Positions 7,618 through 16,364 of a stretch of 64,000 bases of DNA are shown in pieces; position 1 is the stretch's first letter; every line of letters begins with the position of its first letter. The stretch lies in NCBI RefSeq assembly GCF_000931935.2, contig NZ_AZAC01000045.1, forward strand, positions 1 to 64,000, written 5' to 3'. Source of the stretch: Dethiosulfatarculus sandiegensis. Lineage in GTDB: Bacteria; Desulfobacterota; Desulfarculia; Desulfarculales; Desulfarculaceae. The notes below the pieces were generated by a model. The model searched no databases, was not told the DNA's origin, and saw only the letters and a program-made list of their open reading frames with translations. Made by a program: the position numbers and the translations under genes.

Positions 7618-8985
7618 ATGGCCACCCTTACACCAAAACAGATCGTTTCCGAACTGGATAAATACGTAATCGGCCAGCATGACGCAAAGCGCTGCGTGGC
7701 TATTGCCTTGCGCAACCGCTGGCGCAGGCGCCAGGTGCCTGAACCTCTGCAAGAGGAGATAGCGCCCAAAAACATCATAATGATAGGCCCCACCGGAGTC
7801 GGTAAGACCGAGTTGGCCAGACGCCTGGCCAAGTTGGCCGACTCTCCCTTCACAAAGGTGGAGGCCAGCAAATTCACTGAAGTCGGTTATGTGGGCCGGG
7901 ACGTGGAATCCATGGTCAGGGATCTGACCGAACTGGCCGTGAACATGGTCAAGGAAAAAGAGCGGGAGACCGTGCGCCAAAAGGCCCGGGAGGTGGCCGA
8001 GGAGCGGCTTTTGGATATCCTCTTGCCTCCCAGGCAGCCCGACGACCGCCAGACCGAGCAGGATCAGCAACATCTGGAGGTGGTGCGCAAGGACGAAGAT
8101 GTGAACCCCACCAGAAGTAAATTGCGCAGGCTTTTGCGCGAAGGCAAGATGGACGAACGCTATATTGATCTCGAGGTCAATTCCCAGTCCAGCATGCCGA
8201 TGGTGGAGATCTTCAGCGCAGGCGGTATGGAAGAGCTGGACATGAATTTAAAGGACATGCTCAGCGGGCTGATGCCGCCCAAAACCAAACGCCGCAAGGT
8301 CAAGGTCAAGGAGGCTTTGGAACTTCTCACCAATGAGGAGGCAGGCAAGCTGATAGACATGGACCGGGTGGTCAAGGAGGCTGTGGCCAAGGTGGAGCAG
8401 GAAGGCATCATCTTCCTGGACGAGATCGACAAGATCGCGGGCAGGGAACACGGCATGGGCCCGGATGTGAGCAGGGAAGGCGTGCAGAGGGATCTCTTGC
8501 CCCTGGTGGAAGGCTCCACAGTCACCACCAAGCACGGCATGGTCAGGACAGACCATATCCTGTTTATTGCCGCGGGTGCGTTCCACATGTCCAAGCCCTC
8601 GGACCTGGTGCCTGAGATGCAGGGCCGCTTCCCCATCAGGGTGGAGCTCAAGGCCCTCACGGCAGATGATTTTGTACGCATCTTAACCGAGCCTGAGAAC
8701 GCGCTCATAACTCAGTACAAGGCGCTTCTGTCCACCGAAGGTGTTGAACTGACATTTAAGGATGATGCTATAAGGGCCATTGCCGAGATGGCCAGCCAGG
8801 TGAATGTGGCCACCGAAAACATAGGCGCGCGCAGGCTGCATACGGTAATGGAACGCCTTTTGGAAGATATCTCTTTTGACGCACCGGACAGCCGGGAAAA
8901 AGAGCTGGTTATAACCGCCGAGTATGTGCGGGAAAAACTCTCCAAGATCAGTCAGGATAATGACCTGACCAGATATATTCTCTGA
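7618..8985 (+). CDS. hslU: HslU, ATPase subunit of HslUV protease
   Basis: AAA+ unfoldase that feeds substrates to HslV. The 455-residue product has Walker A GPTGVGKTE (57-65), the intermediate I-domain (about 110-240), Walker B IIFLDEIDK, the sensor region, and a C-terminal tail ending DLTRYIL that inserts into HslV pockets. Start chosen at 7618, where the conserved MATLTPKQIVSELDKYVIGQ begins; the in-frame extension further upstream is not conserved. It forms an operon with hslV. Confidence 0.96.
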   Translation: MATLTPKQIVSELDKYVIGQHDAKRCVAIALRNRWRRRQVPEPLQEEIAPKNIIMIGPTGVGKTELARRLAKLADSPFTKVEASKFTEVGYVGRDVESMVRDLTELAVNMVKEKERETVRQKAREVAEERLLDILLPPRQPDDRQTEQDQQHLEVVRKDEDVNPTRSKLRRLLREGKMDERYIDLEVNSQSSMPMVEIFSAGGMEELDMNLKDMLSGLMPPKTKRRKVKVKEALELLTNEEAGKLIDMDRVVKEAVAKVEQEGIIFLDEIDKIAGREHGMGPDVSREGVQRDLLPLVEGSTVTTKHGMVRTDHILFIAAGAFHMSKPSDLVPEMQGRFPIRVELKALTADDFVRILTEPENALITQYKALLSTEGVELTFKDDAIRAIAEMASQVNVATENIGARRLHTVMERLLEDISFDAPDSREKELVITAEYVREKLSKISQDNDLTRYIL

Positions 8986-9103
8986 TAGCCGGTTGTTTTG
9001 CAGGCGGTTTTATTTAAAAAAACTGTCTGCAGATATAGCGCCCATTCAAGAACAAGGTGAGGCGCTCATCTAAAAACTTTGAGCAGCAAGAGGGCGTATT
9101 TTT

Positions 9104-9988
9104 ATGGAAAACCAGTCTGATCTGAGGGCCCGCACCTTAATGGAGGCGCTGCCTTACATCCGGCGTTTTGCCGGACAGACCATTGTGGTCAAATACGGCG
9201 GACACGCCATGGTGGATGAGGAGCTTAAAGAGAGTTTTGCCTTAAACCTCATCCTCTTGCGAACCGTGGGTATATACCCGGTTGTGGTCCATGGCGGCGG
9301 ACCCCAGATTGGCAATTTGCTGAAACGCCTTGATATAGAATCAGAGTTTGTGGACGGCATGCGGGTGACCAGCCCGGAGGTCATGGACGTGGTGAAGATG
9401 GTGCTTATCGGAGAGGTGAACACCTCCATTGTGGCCATGCTCAATCAACACGGCGGCAATGCGGTGGGGCTCTCCGGCCACAGCGCCGGTCTGGTTCAGG
9501 CCGAGAAGCTCAAACTCACCAAAAGAGTCAAAGATGGTCAGCCGCCGGAGATCGTGGATCTGGGGCTGGTCGGAAAGCCGATGACGGTGAATCCCCAGGT
9601 TTTGCAGACCCTTGAGCACGGCAAGTTTATTCCAGTGATCGCGCCGGTGGGCCAGGGCCCGGATGGGGAATCCCTAAACATCAACGCGGATCTGGTGGCC
9701 AGCGCCCTGGCCAGTGGTCTACGGGCGCAAAAGCTGGTTCTTTTAACCGACACGCCGGGCGTGATGGGTGACAAGCAGAATCTCATATCTGAGATGACCA
9801 AGGTGCAAGCCCGGGAACTCATGGATAAACAAACTGTTACAGGCGGCATGATTCCAAAGCTGAACTGTTGTCTGGATGCCCTGGACCATGGGGTGGCGAG
9901 CGCTCACATAATAGACGGCAGGGCAAAAAACGCCTTGCTTCTGGAGTTGTTTACCGACCAGGGCGTGGGAACCATTTTGAAAGGATAG
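9104..9988 (+). CDS. argB: Acetylglutamate kinase
   Basis: Second step of arginine synthesis: phosphorylates N-acetylglutamate with ATP. It has 294 residues, with KYGGHAM at the N-terminus, VVHGGGPQI (nucleotide/substrate loops) and the C-terminal GGMIPKL segment. It begins a tight argB-argD-argF run (6-base gap to argD). An N-terminal helix precedes the kinase core (MENQSDLRARTLMEALPYI), as in the hexameric, arginine-inhibited enzymes, so feedback inhibition is plausible. Confidence 0.96.
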   Translation: MENQSDLRARTLMEALPYIRRFAGQTIVVKYGGHAMVDEELKESFALNLILLRTVGIYPVVVHGGGPQIGNLLKRLDIESEFVDGMRVTSPEVMDVVKMVLIGEVNTSIVAMLNQHGGNAVGLSGHSAGLVQAEKLKLTKRVKDGQPPEIVDLGLVGKPMTVNPQVLQTLEHGKFIPVIAPVGQGPDGESLNINADLVASALASGLRAQKLVLLTDTPGVMGDKQNLISEMTKVQARELMDKQTVTGGMIPKLNCCLDALDHGVASAHIIDGRAKNALLLELFTDQGVGTILKG

Positions 9989-9994
9989 TGTGTT

Positions 9995-11203
9995 ATGAGC
10001 CTCACGGAAATGCAGAAGATAGACCGGTACGTAATGGGCACTTACAAGCGCAGCCAGGTCATGTTCCTGCGAGGCCGAGGATGCACACTTTTTGATGATC
10101 AGGGCAATGAATATCTGGATCTTCTGGCCGGCATAGCCGTTTGCAACCTGGGGCACGCCCATCCGGCCGTGACCAAGGCCGTATGCGACCAGGCCCTTTC
10201 CTTGACTCATGTTTCCAATCTTTTCTACACCGAGCCTCAGGCTGTGGTGGCAGAGCTTCTGGTTGAAAATTCCTTTGCAGACCAGGTTTTTTTCTGCAAT
10301 TCAGGGGCCGAGGCCAATGAAGGGGCCTTAAAACTGGCCCGGCTTTGGGGTAAGGAAAAGTTAAACGGCGCCTTTGGGGTGATCAGCATGGAGCGCTCTT
10401 TTCACGGGCGCACCTTTGCCGCTCTTTCGGCCACGGGCCAGGAGATGATTCAAAAGGGCTACGACCCCCTGGCTCCGGTCTTCAGCCATGTTCCGTTCGG
10501 TGATTTCGAGGTCCTGCAAAAACAATGGGACGAAAATACCTGCGCGGTCATGATGGAGCCCGTTCAGGGAGAGGGCGGCGTGGTTCCGGCTGAAAAAGAG
10601 TATCTTGAGAAGGTGAGAAAGCTGTGCGACGAAAAGGGCGCACTTTTGATCTTTGACGAGGTGCAGACCGGCCTGGGCCGGACGGGCAAGCTATTTGCCT
10701 ATGAGCATTTCGGCATTACGCCGGATATCATGACCTTGGCCAAGGCCTTAGCCAACGGCCTGCCCGCAGGCGCGGTGTTGGCCAAAAAGGAAGCAGCCGA
10801 TCTGTTTGGCCCCGGAACCCACGGCACCACCTTTGGGGCGGGCCCCATTGTCATGGCTGCGGCCCGCGAGGTGATGCAGGTTCTGACCGAGCCGGGCTTC
10901 ATGGATGACGTGGCCCAAAGATCCGCCTACTTTAAGCAAAAACTGGAACAAATAGCCGCCAAACTGCCTGAGAAGGTTTTGGAGGTGAGGGGGCTGGGCT
11001 TTTTGCTGGGCCTTAAACTCAGCGGCCCGGGCGCACCCTTGGTTAAAGAATTTTTGGAAAAGGGTTTTGTGGTCAACTGCACCCAAGGAGATATTCTGCG
11101 GTTCGTGCCTCCCTTGATCATAACCAGGGAACAGATAGACGCTTTTTCTGAAGTTCTTTTGCAAACCCTGATCGGCTGGGACTCCGGCCAAGTTGAAAAG
11201 TGA
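9995..11203 (+). CDS. argD: Acetylornithine aminotransferase
   Basis: PLP-dependent class III aminotransferase converting N-acetylglutamate semialdehyde to N-acetylornithine. It has 402 residues, the FCNSGAEANEGALKLAR motif, IFDEVQTGLGRTGK, and the PLP lysine in TLAKALANG. It lies between argB and argF; the argD stop is a few bases before the argF start. The same enzyme could also act on succinyl-diaminopimelate precursors in other bacteria, but the dapL gene nearby makes that unnecessary here. Confidence 0.95.
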   Translation: MSLTEMQKIDRYVMGTYKRSQVMFLRGRGCTLFDDQGNEYLDLLAGIAVCNLGHAHPAVTKAVCDQALSLTHVSNLFYTEPQAVVAELLVENSFADQVFFCNSGAEANEGALKLARLWGKEKLNGAFGVISMERSFHGRTFAALSATGQEMIQKGYDPLAPVFSHVPFGDFEVLQKQWDENTCAVMMEPVQGEGGVVPAEKEYLEKVRKLCDEKGALLIFDEVQTGLGRTGKLFAYEHFGITPDIMTLAKALANGLPAGAVLAKKEAADLFGPGTHGTTFGAGPIVMAAAREVMQVLTEPGFMDDVAQRSAYFKQKLEQIAAKLPEKVLEVRGLGFLLGLKLSGPGAPLVKEFLEKGFVVNCTQGDILRFVPPLIITREQIDAFSEVLLQTLIGWDSGQVEK

Positions 11204-11214
11204 GGTCGTTCACC

Positions 11215-12135
11215 ATGAAATTAGCCACTAAACACCTTTTGACCATAAGGGAGCTGACCACCGAAGAAGTCCTGGGTCTGGTTGCCCGCGCGCTTGAATT
11301 AAAGCAGGGCTGGCCCAAGGGTTTTAAACCCAGGCCCCTGACCGACAAGGCCGTGGCCATGATTTTTGAAAAATCCTCCACCAGGACCAGGGTTTCCTTT
11401 GAGATAGGTGTCTCCCAGCTTGGCGGGCATCCCCTTTTCATGGCTTCCAGGGATATGCAGCTTGCCCGCTCCGAACCGCTTCGGGATACGGCCCGCATTT
11501 TAAGCCGCTATGCCGACGCCATGGTGGTTCGCACCTTTGGCCAGGAAGTGGTGGAAGAGCTTGCCACCCACGGAAGCGTGCCGGTGATCAACGCCCTTAC
11601 CGACAAATATCACCCCTGCCAGGTGATGAGCGACCTTTTGACTGTGCATGAGAACTTAGGTGATGTAAGAAAGCCGGTGTATGCCTGGGTGGGAGACGGC
11701 AACAACATGGCCCATTCCTGGCTGGAAGCGGCGGCCCGACTGGGCTTTGAACTGCGCCTGGCCTGCCCGGAAGGCTATCTGCCCGATCCGGAGATCCTGG
11801 GGCATGCCCAGACCTCGGGCGCAAAAATTCTTCTGACCAATGATCCGGCCGAGGCCGTGGAAAAGGCGGATGTGATCTCAACCGATGTCTGGACCTCAAT
11901 GGGTCAGGAAGAAGAGACCAAAAAACGACTTAAGGCCTTCAGCGGTTACTGCCTGGACCGGAAACTTCTGGAAAAGGCCAAGGCGGCGGCGATAGTCATG
12001 CACTGCCTGCCCGCTCACCGTGGTGAAGAGATCTCGGAGGAGGTGCTGGAAGGCCCCAACTCAGTGGTTTGGGACCAGGCCGAGAATCGCCTGCATATGC
12101 AAAAGGCGATTATGGAAGCCTTGATGGAGGATTAA
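11215..12135 (+). CDS. argF: Ornithine carbamoyltransferase
   Basis: Makes citrulline from ornithine and carbamoyl phosphate. The 306-residue protein has the carbamoyl-phosphate motif SSTRTRVSFE, the HPCQ motif, and HCLPAHRG near the C-terminus. Start chosen at the ATG at 11215, 9 bases after TGAGG, rather than the GTG at 11200 that overlaps the argD stop. Confidence 0.95.
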   Translation: MKLATKHLLTIRELTTEEVLGLVARALELKQGWPKGFKPRPLTDKAVAMIFEKSSTRTRVSFEIGVSQLGGHPLFMASRDMQLARSEPLRDTARILSRYADAMVVRTFGQEVVEELATHGSVPVINALTDKYHPCQVMSDLLTVHENLGDVRKPVYAWVGDGNNMAHSWLEAAARLGFELRLACPEGYLPDPEILGHAQTSGAKILLTNDPAEAVEKADVISTDVWTSMGQEEETKKRLKAFSGYCLDRKLLEKAKAAAIVMHCLPAHRGEEISEEVLEGPNSVVWDQAENRLHMQKAIMEALMED

Positions 12136-12278
12136 ACGGCTGTTGTTTCAGCCTGTTTAAAAGAAATTAATGCGGCCAGGGGTGGTTCCTGGCGGGTTTA
12201 ATATGAAATGCCGCGTTTTCCTTATGCTGGAATATGGATGCCCCCCGGGGCGCGGCGTATTTGGTGAAGGTGATTACC

Positions 12279-13493
12279 ATGGAAAACAAGATAGACAAGG
12301 TTGTATTGGCTTATTCCGGTGGTCTGGATACTTCGGTTATCCTTAAATGGCTCAAGGAAACTTACAACTGCGAAGTCGTGGCTTTTGCCGCGGATTTGGG
12401 CCAGGGCGAGGAATTGGATCCGGTCAGGGAAAAAGCCATGGCCACAGGCGCCTGCAAAGTCTACATCGACGACTTGCGCGAAGAGTTTGTCAAGGATTAC
12501 GTGTTCCCTGCCTTCAGGGCTGGCGCCATCTATGAAACCCAGTACCTTTTGGGCACCACCCTGGCCAGGCCGCTGATCTCCAAGCGTCAGATCGAGATCG
12601 CCAGAATGGAAGGCGCTCAGGCGGTGAGCCATGGCGCCACCGGCAAGGGTAACGACCAGGTGAGGTTTGAGCTGAGCTACCAGGCCCTGGCGCCCGAGAT
12701 CAAGATCATCGCCCCCTGGCGTGAGTGGGACTTGAACTCCCGCGAGGTGCTGATGGCCTATGCCGAGAAACACGGCATTCCCATTCCGGTGACCAAGGCC
12801 AAGCCTTACTCCACAGACAGAAACCTTTTGCATATTTCCTTTGAGGGCGGCGTGCTGGAAGATCCCTGGAACGAGCCTTCGGAAGACATGTTCGTAATGA
12901 GCGTGAGCCCGGAAAAGGCCCCCGACAAGCCCGAAGTCATTGTGATTGATTTTGAAAAGGGCGATCCCGTGGCCATAGACGGCGAGCCCCTGACCCCGGC
13001 GAACATGCTGGCTCGTTTGAACGAGCTCGGCGGCCGTAACGGCATCGGCCGGGTGGATATGGTGGAGAACCGCTTTGTGGGCATGAAGTCCAGAGGCGTG
13101 TACGAGACCCCGGGCGGAACCGTGCTGAGAGCCGCTCACATGGCTCTTGAGTCCATCTGCCTGGACAGGGAAGTTCACCACTTGAAAGACAGCCTCTTGC
13201 CCCAGTACAGTGAAATGCTGTATTACGGTTATTGGTTCAGCCCGGAGCGCGAGCTTTTGCAGGGCATGTTCGATGAGTCCCAGGAAAATGTCACCGGCCA
13301 GGTGAAACTGAAGCTGTACAAGGGCAGTGTCAGCGTGCTGGGCCGCAGGTCTCCTTACTCGCTTTACCGCGAGGACGTGGCCACTTTCGAGGCGGACGAG
13401 GTCTACAACCAGGCCGACGCAGCCGGGTTCATCCGTTTGAACGGCCTGAGGCTCAGGATTCGTCACGCCATGCAGGAAAAGAGCGGCAAGTAA
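12279..13493 (+). CDS. argG: Argininosuccinate synthase
   Basis: ATP-dependent condensation of citrulline with aspartate. The 404-residue protein has the N-type pyrophosphatase P-loop AYSGGLDTS (residues 10-18) and the family segment SHGATGKGNDQVRFEL. The ATG at 12279 follows GAAGGTGAT at good distance; an in-frame extension back to 12234 is not part of the family. A gap of about 140 bases separates it from argF, and a strong hairpin follows. Confidence 0.96.
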   Translation: MENKIDKVVLAYSGGLDTSVILKWLKETYNCEVVAFAADLGQGEELDPVREKAMATGACKVYIDDLREEFVKDYVFPAFRAGAIYETQYLLGTTLARPLISKRQIEIARMEGAQAVSHGATGKGNDQVRFELSYQALAPEIKIIAPWREWDLNSREVLMAYAEKHGIPIPVTKAKPYSTDRNLLHISFEGGVLEDPWNEPSEDMFVMSVSPEKAPDKPEVIVIDFEKGDPVAIDGEPLTPANMLARLNELGGRNGIGRVDMVENRFVGMKSRGVYETPGGTVLRAAHMALESICLDREVHHLKDSLLPQYSEMLYYGYWFSPERELLQGMFDESQENVTGQVKLKLYKGSVSVLGRRSPYSLYREDVATFEADEVYNQADAAGFIRLNGLRLRIRHAMQEKSGK

Positions 13494-13501
13494 TTAAACA
13501 G

Positions 13502-13534
13502 GCAAGTTGCTAAAATTAAATTTTAGCAACTTGC
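13502..13534 (+). terminator. Hairpin after argG
   Basis: A perfect 14-bp inverted repeat GCAAGTTGCTAAAA / TTTTAGCAACTTGC with a 5-base loop, followed by a T-rich stretch. It may terminate or attenuate transcription between argG and argH. Confidence 0.7.
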
Positions 13535-13673
13535 TTATATTGCTCTCTTTTCAAGGCTGCGCGACATGGCTGGGCATCAATCACCCCCCAAAAAAAGCAT
13601 TTCTTGGGGGGGTGCCCTTGGCCCGCCTGGCGGGGCGTTTGGAACATTCTGCAAGGCCAATTTAGGTGGATTT

Positions 13674-15071
13674 GTGACTGAACAAAATAAAAAGCAAAAA
13701 CAATGGGGCGGGCGTTTCCAAGAGGAGACCCACCTCATGATGGAGCGCATAAACGCCTCCATCTCGTTTGATAAAAAGATGTGGGCCCAGGACATAAGAG
13801 GCTCCAGGGCTCACGCCTCCATGCTGGCCGGCCAGGGCATTATCAGCGCGGAAGACAACCAGGCCATTCAAAAGGGCCTTCTGCAGATAGAAAAGGAACT
13901 GGCCGCGGGCGAGATGGTGTTCACCGACTCCCTGGAGGATATCCACACCCATGTGGAGGTGAGGCTGAAGGAGATCATCGGCGAGGCGGCGGGCAGGTTG
14001 CACACCGCCCGATCCAGGAACGATCAGGTGGCCACAGACTTACGGTTGTGGGTCCTGGATGCCGGGCGCGAGCTGGATCAGGCGCTTTTGGAGTACCAAA
14101 GGGCGCTTTTTGAGCTGGCCGAGAAAAACCGCCAGGTGATAATGCCGGGTTACACCCACCTGCAAAGGGCCCAGCCGGTCTTGTTCAGTCATCATATGCT
14201 GGCTTATGTGGAGATGGCCTGGCGGGACAGGTCCCGGTTGGCCGACTGTTTGGACCGCACCTCCACCCTGCCTTTGGGCGCGGCCGCCCTGGCAGGCACC
14301 ACCTTTGATGTGAACCCGGCATTGGTGGCCAAGGACCTGGGCTTCAAAGACCTGGCCCGAAATTCCCTGGACGCGGTGAGCGACCGGGATTTCAGCGCCG
14401 AGTTTCTATTTGTGCTGGGGCTTATCCAGGTGCATCTTTCCCGTCTGGCCGAGGAGCTGGTGCTCTGGTCCAGTCAGGAATTTGGGTTTGTGAGCCTCTC
14501 AGACGCCTTTGCCACCGGCAGCTCCATTATGCCCCAGAAAAAGAACCCGGACGCGGCGGAGCTGATCAGGGGGAAAACCGGCAGGGTGATGGGCAACCTG
14601 GTGGCCCTGCTTACGGTTTTAAAGGGGCTTCCCCTGGCCTATAATAAAGACCTGCAGGAAGACAAAGAGCCGGTTTTTGATTCTTTTGAAACGGTCATGG
14701 ACTGTTTAAGGGTGCTTGCTCCCTTGCTCGGCAGCCTGACGGTCCGTGAAAGCCGCATGGCCGAGGCGGTAAAGGGCGGTTTTTTAAACGCAACCGAGTT
14801 GGCCGACTATCTGGCCGAAAGAGGGCTTCCCTTTAGAAAGGCCCACGAGGTTTCAGGCAAAGCGGTGCGTTTGGCCGAAAAAACCGGGCGCACACTTAAT
14901 GAGATCAGCCTGGAAGAGTACCAGGGCCTGTCAGATGTGATACAAAAGGACCTGTACCCGGTATTGGAACCTAGAGAGGCTGTTAACCGTCGCACCAGTT
15001 TTGGCGGCACTGCCGGCGCCAATGTGGAGGCGGCCCTTAAGGAGGCGAAAAAGCGCTTATGGCCAAAATAG
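13674..15071 (+). CDS. argH: Argininosuccinate lyase
   Basis: Last step of arginine synthesis, releasing fumarate. The fumarase/aspartase-superfamily signature is GSSIMPQKKNPD. The GTG start at 13674 gives 465 residues beginning VTEQNKKQKQWGGRF, the usual N-terminus, with ribosome site TTAGGTGGA just upstream; a longer frame from 13566 would add about 36 G/P-rich residues with no family counterpart. Its last 13 bases overlap the lipoprotein gene. Confidence 0.95.
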   Translation: MTEQNKKQKQWGGRFQEETHLMMERINASISFDKKMWAQDIRGSRAHASMLAGQGIISAEDNQAIQKGLLQIEKELAAGEMVFTDSLEDIHTHVEVRLKEIIGEAAGRLHTARSRNDQVATDLRLWVLDAGRELDQALLEYQRALFELAEKNRQVIMPGYTHLQRAQPVLFSHHMLAYVEMAWRDRSRLADCLDRTSTLPLGAAALAGTTFDVNPALVAKDLGFKDLARNSLDAVSDRDFSAEFLFVLGLIQVHLSRLAEELVLWSSQEFGFVSLSDAFATGSSIMPQKKNPDAAELIRGKTGRVMGNLVALLTVLKGLPLAYNKDLQEDKEPVFDSFETVMDCLRVLAPLLGSLTVRESRMAEAVKGGFLNATELADYLAERGLPFRKAHEVSGKAVRLAEKTGRTLNEISLEEYQGLSDVIQKDLYPVLEPREAVNRRTSFGGTAGANVEAALKEAKKRLWPK

Positions 15072-16114
15072 CGATGAAGTGGCTGTGCCTGGTTTCCCTG
15101 TTAGTGATGGCTGCGGGCTGCGGAATAAAGGGTCTTCCTTCTCCTTCCGCTGAAGTGGGGCCCCAACAGGTGACGAATTTAAAGGCCAGGACCATGGCCA
15201 ATGGAATTCAGGTCTCCCTTGGCGTTCCCGCGGCGGACCGGCCTGCCCAAAGAGTGGTCAAGGTGCGTCTGCGCTTTGCCTACCTGCCTTTGACCGGCAA
15301 CCCCAAGTGCCCCCCCTGCATACCCCGCCTGCGCAATGAGCGCGTTTTCGACTTGAGCGGAAGTGATGCCGTTTTGATGGAAGGCGGTATCTTCCAGTGG
15401 CTGGACCAGAACGCTCCGGTCGGCAAGGAAGCGGTTTACAGGGTGGTTTTAGAAGACGCCGCAGGTCGCAAAAGCGAGCCTTCCAGCCTGGCCCGGGCCC
15501 CCAGGGTCATTCTCACCGCTCCGCCCAAAGGGCTTTTTGTGAGAAGCGGAGATTCTGAAGTCCAGGTCTCCTGGCAAGGTCCTGTGGTTGATCGTGAAAA
15601 ATTGGGTGATGAGGGCCTAAGCGGGTATGTGGTTTACCGCCAGGGGGCGGAAGACTCCGAGCCCAGGGCCTTGAACACCATGCCCTTGGTTGAGCCCGGC
15701 CTTCTGGACAAGAGCGTGGTGAACGGTGAAACCTACTATTACAGCGTGGCTTCGGTGAGCCGGGTTGCGGGCAGGCAGGTTCTGGGAGACCCTGGTGAAA
15801 GGGTCAAGGCAATGCCCCAGGATCTCACCGCTCCCCAGGTCCCCGCGGACTTGATGGCCGTGAATCACGCCCAGGGCGTTTTATTGCGTTTCTCCCCCAA
15901 CCCCGAGCCGGATGTCAGCGGCTACCGCATCTTCCGGCAGGACAAAAAGGGCGATAAATGGCAATTGCTGAATAATGTCCTGAACAGTGAGAACACCTAT
16001 CTGGACACAACGGCCAAGGCGGGTGAGACTTACACCTACCGGGTTCAGAGTGTGGACCAGGCCGGAAACTTAAGCGGTTACAGCGAAGAAGTTTCCCTTA
16101 CCTTCCGACCCTGA
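15059..16114 (+). CDS. Fibronectin type III lipoprotein
   Basis: A 351-residue predicted outer-membrane or periplasmic lipoprotein. Residues 1-20 form a signal peptide and the lipidated residue is Cys21 in MAAGCGIKGLPSP. Two or more Fn3-like beta-sandwich repeats follow (about 150-250 and 255-350), with the patterns YVVYRQ...ETYYYSVASVSRVAG and YRIFRQ...ETYTYRVQSVDQAGN. A cysteine pair CPPC lies at about residue 82. The CGxKG start resembles the small lipoprotein LptM (YifL), which in other bacteria sits beside dapF and lysA. Here the protein sits between argH and lysA-dapF but is far longer. Function unknown; an envelope role is inferred. Confidence 0.75.
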   Translation: MAKIAMKWLCLVSLLVMAAGCGIKGLPSPSAEVGPQQVTNLKARTMANGIQVSLGVPAADRPAQRVVKVRLRFAYLPLTGNPKCPPCIPRLRNERVFDLSGSDAVLMEGGIFQWLDQNAPVGKEAVYRVVLEDAAGRKSEPSSLARAPRVILTAPPKGLFVRSGDSEVQVSWQGPVVDREKLGDEGLSGYVVYRQGAEDSEPRALNTMPLVEPGLLDKSVVNGETYYYSVASVSRVAGRQVLGDPGERVKAMPQDLTAPQVPADLMAVNHAQGVLLRFSPNPEPDVSGYRIFRQDKKGDKWQLLNNVLNSENTYLDTTAKAGETYTYRVQSVDQAGNLSGYSEEVSLTFRP

Positions 16115-16245
16115 CAAAATCATGGACGGCCCGTCGAATTACGAGTATGTCTTAATACAAGTGATTCGGGACGTTTGTTAAGGCATATTTTTGCCGAACG
16201 GCGCTTGATAAGGTTCGGGAGGACTTTTAAGTAAGCTTGAAAAAT

Positions 16246-16280
16246 CCGCGCCGTTTCCCGCTTAAAGGGAAACGGCGCGG
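16246..16280 (+). terminator. Strong hairpin upstream of lysA
   Basis: 14-bp perfect stem CCGCGCCGTTTCCC / GGGAAACGGCGCGG with a 7-base loop, followed by TTAAAAATAA. It probably ends the argH-lipoprotein transcript; the T-tract is weak. Confidence 0.65.
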
Positions 16281-16364
16281 TTAAAAATAACTATCTGCCT
16301 TGCCTGTAAGAATCTTTCACCTTTAATCCAGCGGGCGAGGTCAGTCAAAGAGGTGATCCGCAAC

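Noticed and set aside
12222..13466. A 414-codon minus-strand frame
   Set aside because: Antisense to argG, with no family features.
16115..16364. Lysine riboswitch upstream of lysA
   Set aside because: Only one simple hairpin is present; the multi-helix conserved core of a lysine riboswitch is not recognisable.
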